Assembly (NCBI GenBank): GCA_029786595.1
Contig: JAFLXO010000010.1
Coordinates: 1-34,218 of the forward strand
Direction of reading: 5' to 3'
Length of the DNA: 34,218 nucleotides
Source: Nitrososphaerota archaeon
GTDB lineage: Archaea > Thermoproteota > Nitrososphaeria > Conexivisphaerales > UBA164
Position numbers and translations under genes: made by a program. Below, in pieces: positions 1-7,801 of the stretch (the first letter of the stretch is position 1; each line of letters opens with the position of its first letter). Under the pieces are notes generated by a model that made no database searches, had not been told where the DNA came from, and was given only the letters and a program-made list of their open reading frames with translations.

Positions 1-93
1 GAGGTTACCGCGGAGGAGCATAATGATGCTGCCCGATCTTATGGTAAGCCGTTTGCAGGATATACCAAGGCTCATAAGAACTTCATAAACTAA
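1..93 (+). CDS. 3' end of an unidentified gene (cut by window edge)
   Basis: An open frame runs from base 1 to a TAA at 91-93 and encodes about 30 residues ending KAHKNFIN. It has no start inside the window, so it is the C-terminus of a gene that begins upstream. The peptide is hydrophilic and rich in Lys, Asn and Ala, with no motif I can assign to a family. The next gene starts 40 nt downstream behind its own AT-rich box, so the two are probably separate transcripts. It could also be a chance open frame, since 30 codons is short. Confidence 0.45.
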   Translation, partial: EVTAEEHNDAARSYGKPFAGYTKAHKNFIN

Positions 94-133
94 CGCGAAT
101 GATTTATTAGAAAGCCATCCTCATTTTTCTTAC

Positions 134-742
134 ATGGGTGAGATATGCGATATAATAGCTTCCTCCCTAAAGGACAGCGTAACCGCCCTTTATGAAGATG
201 TTCACGTGTTAAGGGCAATCATGTTAATAGGTAATGGTCCCATTGGAAGAAAGCGCTTAGTTAAGGAGCTTAACTTAGGGGAGGGCTCTGTAAGGACGTT
301 AATAGGTAGACTAAGGTACCTCTCAATTATAACCGAAGAGCGGCATGGATGTACTCTTACAGAAAAAGGAGCGAGACTTCTAAATATTATTATGGACCAT
401 ATAAAACTTGAACATTTAGCATTAACCGGCGATCATCCTCATGAAGTATATGTAATTGTAAGGGGAGGGGCTTCACATGTTGAAAAAGGTCTTCAAGAGA
501 GGGATAACGCAATTAAAAAGGGCGCAGAGGGAGCGCTGGTGGTTTCCGCCTATAGGGGCAAAATCTGGTTTCCTTCTTTAACAAACCTGAGCACCGAATA
601 TCCGCAATTTGCAGAAAAAGTCAAGGGCACTGGAATTCGCGATGGGGACATAATGATAATATCATGGGGTAGCAGCATGCTGAATGCTGAAAATGGAGCG
701 CTATATTCAGCAATAGAACTGATGAAGAAAATGGACATCTAA
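134..742 (+). CDS. Winged-helix DNA-binding protein with DUF4443-like C-terminal domain
   Basis: This 202-residue protein has an N-terminal winged helix at about residues 20-85. The segment GRKRLVKELNLGEGSVRTLIGRLR reads as helix-turn-helix plus recognition helix, followed by the wing TEERHGCTLTEKG. The C-terminal half (about 100-200) is an alpha/beta domain with a glycine-rich strand, VYVIVRGGASHVEKGLQERD, and a second motif, DGDIMIISWGSS. This two-domain plan resembles archaeal HTH proteins annotated DUF4443, which I recall rather than searched. The C-terminal domain probably senses a ligand, but nothing shows which. The ATG at 134 lies about 28 nt after an AT-rich box (gatttattag), consistent with a leaderless mRNA. 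The gene is monocistronic and converges on the tRNA/DHH unit. Confidence 0.7.
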   Translation: MGEICDIIASSLKDSVTALYEDVHVLRAIMLIGNGPIGRKRLVKELNLGEGSVRTLIGRLRYLSIITEERHGCTLTEKGARLLNIIMDHIKLEHLALTGDHPHEVYVIVRGGASHVEKGLQERDNAIKKGAEGALVVSAYRGKIWFPSLTNLSTEYPQFAEKVKGTGIRDGDIMIISWGSSMLNAENGALYSAIELMKKMDI

Positions 743-769
743 GGGGGTACTAAAAAGCTATGACAAAAA

Positions 770-855
770 CGCCGGGGGTGGGATTTGAACCCACGAGGCC
801 GAAAAGGGCCACAGGCTCTCCAGGCCTGCCCCCTACCAGGCTAGGGTACCCCGGC
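770..855 (-). tRNA. tRNA-Ser (anticodon GGA), no encoded CCA, no intron
   Basis: On the minus strand the sequence folds as a class II tRNA. The acceptor stem is GCCGGGG/CCCCGGC, the D-stem is CCC/GGG, and the anticodon stem CAGGC/GCCTG closes the loop CTGGAGA with anticodon GGA. It has a long variable arm (GGCC...GGCC) and T-arm GTGGG-TTCAAAT-CCCAC. The discriminator G73 is at base 770, as expected for archaeal serine tRNA. CCA is not encoded (TTT follows). The first 15 nt of the tRNA also encode the last four residues and the stop codon of the upstream DHH gene. I see no good TATA box in the 50 nt upstream, so it is probably transcribed by read-through from the S15-DHH unit. Confidence 0.95.
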
Positions 856-2196
856 TTCGCTTTCTTGCAGTAATTCCCGCAACTTTTCGAGGAATGAGCT
901 TCCCTTGAATATGGGGATGGAGGCGGTCATATATCTCCCATCACCTTTAACTGATCCATGGAAGTCCTTGGCTAGCTTGCGTACATCTGAATACACATCT
1001 TTCTTGATATTATTGATACTGAATATAGAATTCGAATCAAGGCTGGTTTGGACGATTATCGTCTTTCCTTTGAAGTCCGGCAATAATGCCGCCCATCTAA
1101 GTATCAGGGGGGCCTCCATCGCAGTAAAAAGGTTATCACCGTAGATGTTTATAATTGAATGCGTTACTATCCGCCTTAATTGATCCGCAAGCATCCTGTT
1201 GAACCTGCTTATCAGGTTTTCCAACTCCTTTATTAGCAAATCTAGGGACGACGAAAAAAGGTCTCGATGCGCACCCAGCATCAGCATAAATGCCTCTTCA
1301 TACCTGCCCGACGCTATCAAAATTTGCGCCAGAAGCGAATGGTCCCTTAAGTTCCAGATTGGTGATATCCTATCTTCCGACATTGAGAAGAAGGACAATC
1401 TTTTAAGCGGCTCGGACTTGTCCTGTATTAGCTCCTGAAGAGATGATTCAATTTTTGCCAGTTCCTCGGGTGACAGATCATAAGCGGTCTTAAATCTATC
1501 CTCTTTTTTAAGTTCGACGCCAGCCTGACCAATATAAGATAGGGCAGCTCGTGGATTGCCCGTAAGCCCAGTAATATATGGATCTACGGATAACGTCAGA
1601 GATCTGTGCAATGGAAGAAGTTGACCCAGCGGAAATTCAAGCCTTTCTTCTATTCCTATGACCTCCTTTAAATTAGCTTCGTTTAGGGCAGCTTCATTTA
1701 ATGATATCAGATTTCTTTTATCCCCCACGTCTTGCCAGTCACCTAGCGATCCTATGACGGCAAGCGTAGCCAAACCAAATCCCTCCTCGAGAGCTATCTT
1801 AGCAAACATATATGATAGGGTAGCGCAGCTGACATCCGAACTTCCATCGAACCCAAAGGCTTCGCCGCTTATACCGCTACTTGGCTCCTTGTCTATCGAG
1901 ACCAATAAACCCTGGCTGCCAAGTTCGTTGACAGTATCGCCACCCATATCCAACGCTATGGTCGCATCGGCTGAATAAGCCTTTACAGATTGACTGACCG
2001 GAGCGTACGCTTCATGAAATTTTACGGCAACCCTTGCACCACGCCCGCTTATCACCCTGTACATTATGGCTGCAGAGGCTATACCATCAACGCTCTTGTC
2101 GGCCAGTATCAGAAAGTTTCCCCTTTCCTTTAATGGTTTCTTGACCCTATTATATGCCTTTTCCAGCTCATTCTGCAGTTCGTTAAACTTTGGCAT
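841..2196 (-). CDS. DHH-superfamily RecJ/Cdc45-like protein with degenerate active site
   Basis: This 451-residue protein has DHH-phosphoesterase architecture: an N-terminal DHH domain (about 20-180) and a C-terminal part including a DHHA1-like end (GDGRYMTASIP near 425). The motifs are eroded. Motif I is DKSVDGIAS instead of HxDxDGxxS. Motif II keeps Asp (ALDMGG). Motif III is SIDKEPSS, so the DHH signature itself is lost. Motif IV, GSLGDWQD, is kept. In archaea such homologues (GAN/RecJ1, RecJdbh, Cdc45-like) bind GINS and MCM at the fork, and inactive versions are known in Sulfolobus. Its place directly after S15 (1 nt spacing) is a frequent archaeal arrangement. The C-terminus AGVP-stop lies inside the tRNA-Ser gene. 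Nuclease activity is doubtful; a structural replication role is inferred. Confidence 0.8.
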   Translation of the reverse strand: MPKFNELQNELEKAYNRVKKPLKERGNFLILADKSVDGIASAAIMYRVISGRGARVAVKFHEAYAPVSQSVKAYSADATIALDMGGDTVNELGSQGLLVSIDKEPSSGISGEAFGFDGSSDVSCATLSYMFAKIALEEGFGLATLAVIGSLGDWQDVGDKRNLISLNEAALNEANLKEVIGIEERLEFPLGQLLPLHRSLTLSVDPYITGLTGNPRAALSYIGQAGVELKKEDRFKTAYDLSPEELAKIESSLQELIQDKSEPLKRLSFFSMSEDRISPIWNLRDHSLLAQILIASGRYEEAFMLMLGAHRDLFSSSLDLLIKELENLISRFNRMLADQLRRIVTHSIINIYGDNLFTAMEAPLILRWAALLPDFKGKTIIVQTSLDSNSIFSINNIKKDVYSDVRKLAKDFHGSVKGDGRYMTASIPIFKGSSFLEKLRELLQESEAGVP

Positions 2197-2197
2197 T

Positions 2198-2647
2198 CTA
2201 GGCCAACTGTGCCACTACCGTTTTATATTTCCAATCCTTGGGTAACATACCCTTTCTTTTATAGTACTTGGATAATCTGTATATCTTCGCTTCTACCAGT
2301 TCTAACGCGTGGACATTCCTTCTATCAGATTTAAATTGGCTGATGTGCTGTGTCATTCTCTGGGCCCTTCTAACTAAGTTTTCAATATCCTCCGGCATGC
2401 CGGTCAAGAGCTTGCGCTCTAGGAGTATCGCTTTCACGGATTTGTTCGTGACGTATTTAACGCCTGGTACACCATAAACATCTCGTAGCTTTATTCCGAT
2501 CATACTCAGTGGCAATCCTTCCTTATGTAACTTCTCCACTATAGATTCAATCTCTTCGCCACTCATGGTCAACCATTGAGTGGACCTTACAGCCGGTGGC
2601 CTATTGCTATGCGATTTTCCCTTCTTCTTTGAATGTAGACGCGCCAT
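2198..2647 (-). CDS. rps15: 30S ribosomal protein S15P/S13e
   Basis: This 149-residue protein is of the long archaeal/eukaryotic S15 type. A basic N-terminus (MARLHSKKKGKSHSNRP) is followed by the S13e-type extension with GLPLSMIGIKLRDVYGVPGVK. The S15 core has SDRRNVHALELVEAKIYRLSKYYKRKGMLPKDWKY, which contains the helix that binds 16S rRNA. The length matches the family (about 148-152). The ATG at 2647-2645 lies about 28 nt after the box tatatattaa on the minus strand, so the mRNA is probably leaderless. The stop is 1 nt before the DHH gene start, so the two genes, and very likely the tRNA, share a transcript. Confidence 0.97.
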   Translation of the reverse strand: MARLHSKKKGKSHSNRPPAVRSTQWLTMSGEEIESIVEKLHKEGLPLSMIGIKLRDVYGVPGVKYVTNKSVKAILLERKLLTGMPEDIENLVRRAQRMTQHISQFKSDRRNVHALELVEAKIYRLSKYYKRKGMLPKDWKYKTVVAQLA

Positions 2648-2670
2648 AATAAATTGGCCATAAAGGGCAG

Positions 2671-2680
2671 TATATATTAA
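2671..2680 (-). promoter_or_regulatory. TATA-like box of the S15-DHH-tRNA unit
   Basis: The AT-only decamer (minus strand ttaatatata) is centred about 28 nt before the S15 ATG, the spacing expected for a leaderless archaeal transcript. Identified by position and composition only. Confidence 0.6.
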
Positions 2681-2773
2681 TCTATCGCCCAGGTTTTAAG
2701 TTCTGATATTATGAAGCCGTGCGTGATCACCAGTTAGCTTTTTATACAGAAGCTATTTTGAATAGCGATATAT

Positions 2774-2842
2774 ATGCCTCCCGTTGGCACTCTACCACAT
2801 GGGATGGATCCATTAAATTTCGATAAATATAAAAGCTCATGA
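2774..2842 (+). CDS. Possible 22-residue upstream ORF before aspS
   Basis: ATG at 2774 opens a 22-codon frame (MPPVGTLPHGMDPLNFDKYKSS, TGA at 2840-2842) that ends 19 nt before the aspS start. It has its own AT-rich box (tttttata, about 2739-2746) about 30 nt upstream, the leaderless spacing used by genes in this window. The aspS TATA box (aaatataaaag) lies inside its 3' end, so transcription of this frame would pass over the aspS promoter. The composition is plausible for a real peptide (Pro, Gly, one charged tail), but 22 codons can arise by chance. No function is proposed. Confidence 0.25.
   Translation: MPPVGTLPHGMDPLNFDKYKSS
2825..2834 (+). promoter_or_regulatory. TATA-like box of the aspS-gatCAB operon
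   Basis: The string aaatataaaa is centred about 33 nt before the aspS ATG. It is the strongest AT box in the gap and points to a leaderless or very short-leader mRNA. Confidence 0.6.
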
Positions 2843-2861
2843 AAGATACCACATACACTAA

Positions 2862-4118
2862 ATGTCATCCTTATATTTGGAAACAAAAGAAGGCTCTTCT
2901 GTCAATATAAAGGGATGGATACTAAGTATAAGAGAGCAGAAGACCATACTGTTTCTGATCGTAGTGAGGATGAGGGAACAGGTTCAGCTGGTCATCAAGG
3001 ATCCAAAGTTAATAGACAAGTGTAGCGGGCTCAATGTAAATACGGCGATCGAAGCCGTGGGTACGGTGAAGCGCACGGATAGGGTTCCCTCAGGATTTGA
3101 AATCGAGGTCAAAAGCATAAAAACAATTGTAACCCCTAAGAAAAGGTCACCTTTCGACCTTATTGGCAAGAACATGCCCGGTATAGAAACCAGGCTTGAT
3201 ATGAGGTCCCTGGATCTTAGACATCCTCTTAACCTTGCGCTTTTTAAGCTGCGGGCATATATGCTTTCCTCGATCAGGGAGCACCTTACCGCTAACGGAT
3301 TCCTGGAAGTGAACACGCCCAAGATAATAGCGACCGCCAGCGAGGGTGGTGCGGCCCTTTTTCCAATAATGTACTATGATAAGGAGGCATTCTTGGCACA
3401 AAGCCCACAGCTTTATAAGGAGGAACTGGTCATGTCGTTCGAAAGGGTATTCGAAATAGGGCCAATTTTCAGAGCTGAACCTTCACATACAGTTCGCCAC
3501 TTGAGCGAGGCCACCAGCCTTGATGCCGAAGCCGCATTCTTTAATAATGAAGAGATGATGGAGCTTTTGGAGCGAACCCTCGTCCATGTATTAGAGGACC
3601 TGGCGGGCAGATCTGAAATGGCTATCATCAAGGCGCCAAAGATCACCGCGATAACGCCATTTAGTAGATTTAAATATGGTGAAATTGTGGACAGGTTAGC
3701 TTCAACTGGTTTTCATATAGAATTCGGCGATGATTTGGATTCGGCAGCCCTTAAGGCATGGGGGGACAGGGTTGGCGGGTTTTATTTTATTACGGAGTGG
3801 CCAAATAAGCTCAAGCCATTCTATATCAAGCCAAAGGATGATAAGGTGTCTTTTTCATTTGATCTTATGTACAGAGAAATAGAGCTTAGCAGCGGCGGGG
3901 AAAGAATATACGACAGAAGGGTTCTAGAAAAAAGGATCAGGGAAGCAGGATTGCCAGTGCAGGCGTTCAAAAATCACCTTTCTGTGTATGATTACGGTAT
4001 GCCACCTCATGCTGGGTTCGGCGTAGGGATCGAGCGGTTACTGATGGTTATAGCAGGCCTTAAAAATATAAGGGATGCGGTACTTTACCCGAGAGATATA
4101 AGGAGGTTGACACCTTGA
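2862..4118 (+). CDS. aspS: Aspartyl-tRNA synthetase, archaeal type, probably non-discriminating
   Basis: This 418-residue class II synthetase has an N-terminal OB-fold anticodon-binding domain (about 1-105, GWILSIREQKTILFLIV). The catalytic core follows: motif 1 near FLEVNTPKI, motif 2 FRAEPSHTVRHLSEATSLDAE, and motif 3 GFGVGIERLLMVIAG. The length fits the archaeal family (about 420-438). It leads an operon with gatC, gatA and gatB, which only makes sense if tRNA is mischarged. In the loop RVPSGFEIEV a Pro occupies the position that, as I recall, is Lys in the discriminating Thermococcus enzyme and Pro in non-discriminating ones. I therefore infer that it also charges tRNA-Asn with Asp for GatCAB to amidate. 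The stop overlaps the gatC start. Confidence 0.95.
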   Translation: MSSLYLETKEGSSVNIKGWILSIREQKTILFLIVVRMREQVQLVIKDPKLIDKCSGLNVNTAIEAVGTVKRTDRVPSGFEIEVKSIKTIVTPKKRSPFDLIGKNMPGIETRLDMRSLDLRHPLNLALFKLRAYMLSSIREHLTANGFLEVNTPKIIATASEGGAALFPIMYYDKEAFLAQSPQLYKEELVMSFERVFEIGPIFRAEPSHTVRHLSEATSLDAEAAFFNNEEMMELLERTLVHVLEDLAGRSEMAIIKAPKITAITPFSRFKYGEIVDRLASTGFHIEFGDDLDSAALKAWGDRVGGFYFITEWPNKLKPFYIKPKDDKVSFSFDLMYREIELSSGGERIYDRRVLEKRIREAGLPVQAFKNHLSVYDYGMPPHAGFGVGIERLLMVIAGLKNIRDAVLYPRDIRRLTP

Positions 4119-4381
4119 AATTCGATGTAGATGAGATATCCAATATGTCTCTTATAAAGCTCAATAGGTCCGAAAAGAAGGAAATAGTGAAGAGATTGAA
4201 TGCCTTGAAGTCATATCTAGATGCCATCAATTCAGTCAAGACGCCATCTTCTCCGATTATACTTGCACCAGAAGGTATCAATCAAAGGGCAGATGAGCCT
4301 ATTGTATTCGATAGCGATAAGGTATTGGCCTCCTTTCACACCATCAAGAATAGGTACATCAAGGCGCCGAGGACACTTTGA
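4115..4381 (+). CDS. gatC: Asp/Glu-tRNA amidotransferase subunit C
   Basis: This 88-residue subunit wraps around GatA and GatB to hold the amidotransferase together. The sequence is weakly conserved, as usual for GatC, but the N-terminal helices (DEISNMSLIKLNRSEKKEIVKRLNALKSYLDAI) and the extended acidic tail with Pro (SSPIILAPEG...RADEPIVFDSD) fit. The size fits (about 90-100 residues). The start is a TTG at 4115 whose last two bases overlap the aspS TGA (TTGA). The same TTGA overlap joins it to gatA. Its position between aspS and gatA makes the assignment firm. Confidence 0.88.
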   Translation: MKFDVDEISNMSLIKLNRSEKKEIVKRLNALKSYLDAINSVKTPSSPIILAPEGINQRADEPIVFDSDKVLASFHTIKNRYIKAPRTL

Positions 4382-5793
4382 GCTCTGGGATAATTTCAAA
4401 GGGAGCTCGCCAACTAGTGGATGAGCTGCAAAGGGGATCTCTTGAGGCGTCCGAGGTCTTTGAAACATATAGAAAAAGGATCAATGAATTCACTAAATTA
4501 AATGCCTTTATAACAAGCTTAGAATATAAGCCGAATGCCAGAAAGGAGGGGTCCATATATGGCTTGCCACTCGCAATCAAGGATAATATATCCACAGAGG
4601 GCATAAGGACTACTTGCGCTTCGCTAATGCTGAAGGACTATATGCCGCCGTACGATGCCACGGCCGTTGCCAAGCTCAAGGCCGCAGGGGTTTCAATCCT
4701 AGGGAAGACGAATATGGATGAATTCGGCATGGGGAGTTCAGGAGAGAACAGTGCATTTGGACCTACAAGAAATCCATGGGATATTGAAAGAGTGCCAGGA
4801 GGCTCGAGCAGTGGAAGCGCGGTGGCAGTCTCTGCTAGACTGAGCCCTGCTGCCCTTGGCACCGATACTGGAGGATCGATCAGGGCGCCAGCGAGTTTCA
4901 CTGGAACGGTTGGTTTCAAGCCTTCCTATGGGTACGTGAGCAGATACGGGCTAATTGCTTACGCTAACAGCCTTGAACAGATCGGAGTGATAGCAAGGAC
5001 CGTTGATGATGTAGCTTTAATATTTGGAGTTATACGAGGTAAAGATAGGTTTGATTCAACTTCAACGGATGCAAAACCGCTTAGCAATAATGAGAGCAAA
5101 CTGCCGAGTGGCGGCCATTTTAGGGGAGCGTTGTTACCGCAGCTCAGCGATCTAGTTTCGAAGGATGTTCGTGAAGCGTTTGATTCTTCCGTGGCAAAGC
5201 TAGACTCGCAAGGCATAGGATTCGCTGAAGAAAAAGTAGAAGAACTGGAACTTGCACTTAAATCGTATTACGTTGTAGCATGTTGTGAGGCAACTACTAA
5301 CCTGGCAAGATACGATGGCGTAAGATATGGGCCAGTTGCGGATCCTTCGAGGGATTGGAAATCGGCAATCAGCGAAAGCAGGACAATGTTTGGTAAGGAG
5401 GTTAAAGCGAGAATAATGTTAGGCTCGTATATGCTTTCCTCCGGCTATTATGAGGAGTACTATCTAAAGGCGCTTTATATAAGGAGGAACCTGAAACTTA
5501 GACTTTTAAAACTATCAGAGTCTTATGATTTTATCTACACGCCGACCATGCCGGTCCTGCCCTGGAAAATAGGTGAAATGATCGATGACCCGCTTCAGGT
5601 TTACCTATCTGATGCATTTACTGTCATCGCAAATTTAACCGGTGCGCCGGCCATATCCATTCCCATCGCGTTGAAGAAAGGATTGCCGGTGGGAGGCCAG
5701 CTTCAGGGCCGATATGGTGAGGATGATAGGTTGCTTGAAATGGCGGCAACGATATCTGGCCTGCTAAAATTTAGAGGTGAGCCCTCGATTTGA
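4378..5793 (+). CDS. gatA: Asp/Glu-tRNA amidotransferase subunit A (glutaminase)
   Basis: This 471-residue amidase-signature protein releases ammonia from glutamine and feeds it to GatB. The Ser-cisSer-Lys triad is visible: Lys in LPLAIKDNIS (about residue 60) and the serines in GGSSSGSAVAVSARLSPAALGTDTGGSIRAPASFTG (about 142-177). The C-terminal part (PAISIPIALKKGLPVGGQLQG) is typical. The length matches the family. The start is TTG at 4378, overlapping the gatC TGA. The stop overlaps the gatB TTG in the same way, so translation of all three subunits is likely coupled. Confidence 0.96.
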   Translation: MSSGIISKGARQLVDELQRGSLEASEVFETYRKRINEFTKLNAFITSLEYKPNARKEGSIYGLPLAIKDNISTEGIRTTCASLMLKDYMPPYDATAVAKLKAAGVSILGKTNMDEFGMGSSGENSAFGPTRNPWDIERVPGGSSSGSAVAVSARLSPAALGTDTGGSIRAPASFTGTVGFKPSYGYVSRYGLIAYANSLEQIGVIARTVDDVALIFGVIRGKDRFDSTSTDAKPLSNNESKLPSGGHFRGALLPQLSDLVSKDVREAFDSSVAKLDSQGIGFAEEKVEELELALKSYYVVACCEATTNLARYDGVRYGPVADPSRDWKSAISESRTMFGKEVKARIMLGSYMLSSGYYEEYYLKALYIRRNLKLRLLKLSESYDFIYTPTMPVLPWKIGEMIDDPLQVYLSDAFTVIANLTGAPAISIPIALKKGLPVGGQLQGRYGEDDRLLEMAATISGLLKFRGEPSI

Positions 5794-7178
5794 GTGATTA
5801 TATGATTGGGCTAGAGGTTCATGTTCAAATGGTCAGTTTGAAAAGCAAGCTGTTCTGTACCTGTCCCACAGATTACAGGGGTAAGCCCCCAAACACCAAC
5901 ATATGTCCTATTTGTACTGGTCTACCTGGAGCCCTTCCAGTGCTTAATGTAAAGGCCGTCGAAGAAGGGCTTAAGATAGCCGTAGCCTTGCACGCAGAGC
6001 CCAGCTCTGCTTCATATTTCTTCAGGAAAAGCTACTTCTACCCTGACCTCCCTAAAAACTTTCAAATAACTCAATATGATAAGGCTGGAGGCGTTCCGTT
6101 AGCTCACGATGGATATTATACTCTCAAGAAGGGAAAGACTATAAGAATCGAAAGGATCCATATGGAAGAGGACCCAGGGCGAATTTACTATGAAGGTGGA
6201 CGAGGCGAGTCACGATTTTCACTAGTAGATTACAACAGGTCAGGAATAGCCCTCGTTGAAATAGTAACCTCCCCTGATTTTACAGAGCCTGGAGAAGCCA
6301 GGGAGTTTCTCGAACTCTTGCAGAAGAATCTTGATGAGATAGGCATCAACGTTAGCGAATATGAAGGTTCAGTAAGATGCGACGCCAATATTTCGTATGC
6401 TGGTGGTGAAAGGGTTGAAGTTAAGAATATAAGCGGGGCAACAGAAGTTGAAAAAGCGCTTAGGTACGAGTCCGTTAGGCAACGGAACATGGCGACAAGG
6501 GGGGTCAAGATAAGGAGGGAAACCAGGAGCTGGGACGAGAGAAGGAGAATAACGATTTCCTCAAGGTCTAAGGAAGTAGAAGCTGAATATAGATATATGC
6601 CCGAGGAGGATCTCCCACCTGTGAGCCTGAATCAGGCTATAATAAAAAATATAGCCTTGAATATGCGCGGCTCATTTGAAGACAGATACAGGATATGTAC
6701 TAAATACGGCGTTGGTGAAGAGGCGGCCAAAAGGCTGGCCGGTGATCCCGCCTTATACACGTTATTTATGTCCATAGTAGGGGCCAGTGGGATGGACGCT
6801 AGCAGAGTAGGTAATGTGTTGGCTAACGAATTCGCATTTGTCGTCAAAAAACATAACAATCCTTCCCTGTCAGGGGATATAAGTAGCCTCGAAACTATTA
6901 TTCGCGCCTATATATCGGACGGTGATAGAAGCAGGTTCATCAGTGCTACTTACTCTTGGATAAGTGGGATTCCAGTAAGGGCCGAAGAATACAAACCGAA
7001 AGTCGATATCGATGCATTGATCGACAAAACGCTTGAAAAAGAAATCAAGAATATAGGTAACCTAGAGGGGAAGAGGCGTCTTGATTATCTGATGGGTCAA
7101 ATACTTAAGGTATCCAGCCAACTTAACCGAAAAGAACTATATATTAAATTGCAAAAAAAGCTCGAGGAACTTGGATGA
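5790..7178 (+). CDS. gatB: Asp/Glu-tRNA amidotransferase subunit B
   Basis: This 462-residue subunit activates the mischarged aminoacyl-tRNA and transfers ammonia to it. The N-terminus MIGLEVHVQ, the zinc-binding cysteines CTCP...CPICTGLPGALPVLN, and the block YFYPDLPKNFQITQYD are diagnostic. The C-terminal YqeY-like tail domain is present but slightly short. The start is TTG at 5790, overlapping the gatA stop. With non-discriminating AspRS it would make Asn-tRNA(Asn). Archaea usually make Gln-tRNA with GatDE, so Asn is the likelier product here, though Gln cannot be excluded. Confidence 0.96.
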   Translation: MSDYMIGLEVHVQMVSLKSKLFCTCPTDYRGKPPNTNICPICTGLPGALPVLNVKAVEEGLKIAVALHAEPSSASYFFRKSYFYPDLPKNFQITQYDKAGGVPLAHDGYYTLKKGKTIRIERIHMEEDPGRIYYEGGRGESRFSLVDYNRSGIALVEIVTSPDFTEPGEAREFLELLQKNLDEIGINVSEYEGSVRCDANISYAGGERVEVKNISGATEVEKALRYESVRQRNMATRGVKIRRETRSWDERRRITISSRSKEVEAEYRYMPEEDLPPVSLNQAIIKNIALNMRGSFEDRYRICTKYGVGEEAAKRLAGDPALYTLFMSIVGASGMDASRVGNVLANEFAFVVKKHNNPSLSGDISSLETIIRAYISDGDRSRFISATYSWISGIPVRAEEYKPKVDIDALIDKTLEKEIKNIGNLEGKRRLDYLMGQILKVSSQLNRKELYIKLQKKLEELG

Positions 7179-7264
7179 TGAGAACTTTGTGGCCATCCTT
7201 TATTTGTCCACCCGCGAAATCGATAAATAACCCCGCTTTAACGTTCATAAAGTGGTGATGAAAA

Positions 7265-7741
7265 GTGGACGTGCTATGGGCACCATGGAGGATGCAATTT
7301 GTGGACAAGGAAAATAAAGATATTTGCATCTTTTGTAACATGAAGGATCAGAGCGATGACAGGGGAAATTTGCTAATTAAAAGGGGGGAGGTCTCCATGC
7401 TGATGATGAACAGATATCCCTATAACAATGGCCACGTGATGGTAGCACCTTATAGGCATATCAATGACTTTGGCGAGTTAACTGCAAGAGAAATAAACGA
7501 AATATTTCAAATGCTGAAACTTGCAAAGTATGCCATTGATAAAGTTATGCATCCACATGGGTATAACATGGGTTTAAACGAAGGAGAAGTTGCAGGCGCT
7601 GGGTTTGAACATATACATTTTCACCTTGTACCGCGTTGGACAGGTGATACAAATTTTATGCCGGTTACTGCAAGCACAAAGGTTATGCCGGAACTACTTC
7701 TGAACACGTACGACAAGATATTCGAAGCCCTTAAACGATGA
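7265..7741 (+). CDS. HIT-family hydrolase/phosphorylase
   Basis: This 158-residue protein has the catalytic histidine triad HIHFHLVPR (about 117-125), the family N-terminus WAPWRMQFV, and a zinc-ribbon-like CIFC near residue 20. This branch includes Ap4A phosphorylases/hydrolases and related nucleotide hydrolases, so it probably cleaves dinucleoside polyphosphates or nucleoside phosphoramidates. The exact substrate is not visible. The start is GTG at 7265, chosen because GGTGAT (7254-7259) sits 5 nt before it. This is one of the few clear Shine-Dalgarno sites in the window. An AT box (cgataaataa, about 7221) lies upstream, so it probably has its own promoter, separate from gatB. Confidence 0.9.
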   Translation: MDVLWAPWRMQFVDKENKDICIFCNMKDQSDDRGNLLIKRGEVSMLMMNRYPYNNGHVMVAPYRHINDFGELTAREINEIFQMLKLAKYAIDKVMHPHGYNMGLNEGEVAGAGFEHIHFHLVPRWTGDTNFMPVTASTKVMPELLLNTYDKIFEALKR

Positions 7742-7767
7742 CAGGGAGAATTAATAATAAAGTGCGT

Positions 7768-7779
7768 AAAATATAAAAG
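7768..7779 (+). promoter_or_regulatory. TATA-like box of adenine deaminase
   Basis: The string aaaatataaaag is centred 28 nt before the ATG at 7802. It is a close match to the archaeal TATA consensus and implies a leaderless mRNA. Confidence 0.65.
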
Positions 7780-7801
7780 ATAGCTATTCCCATCGGCCTT
7801 A

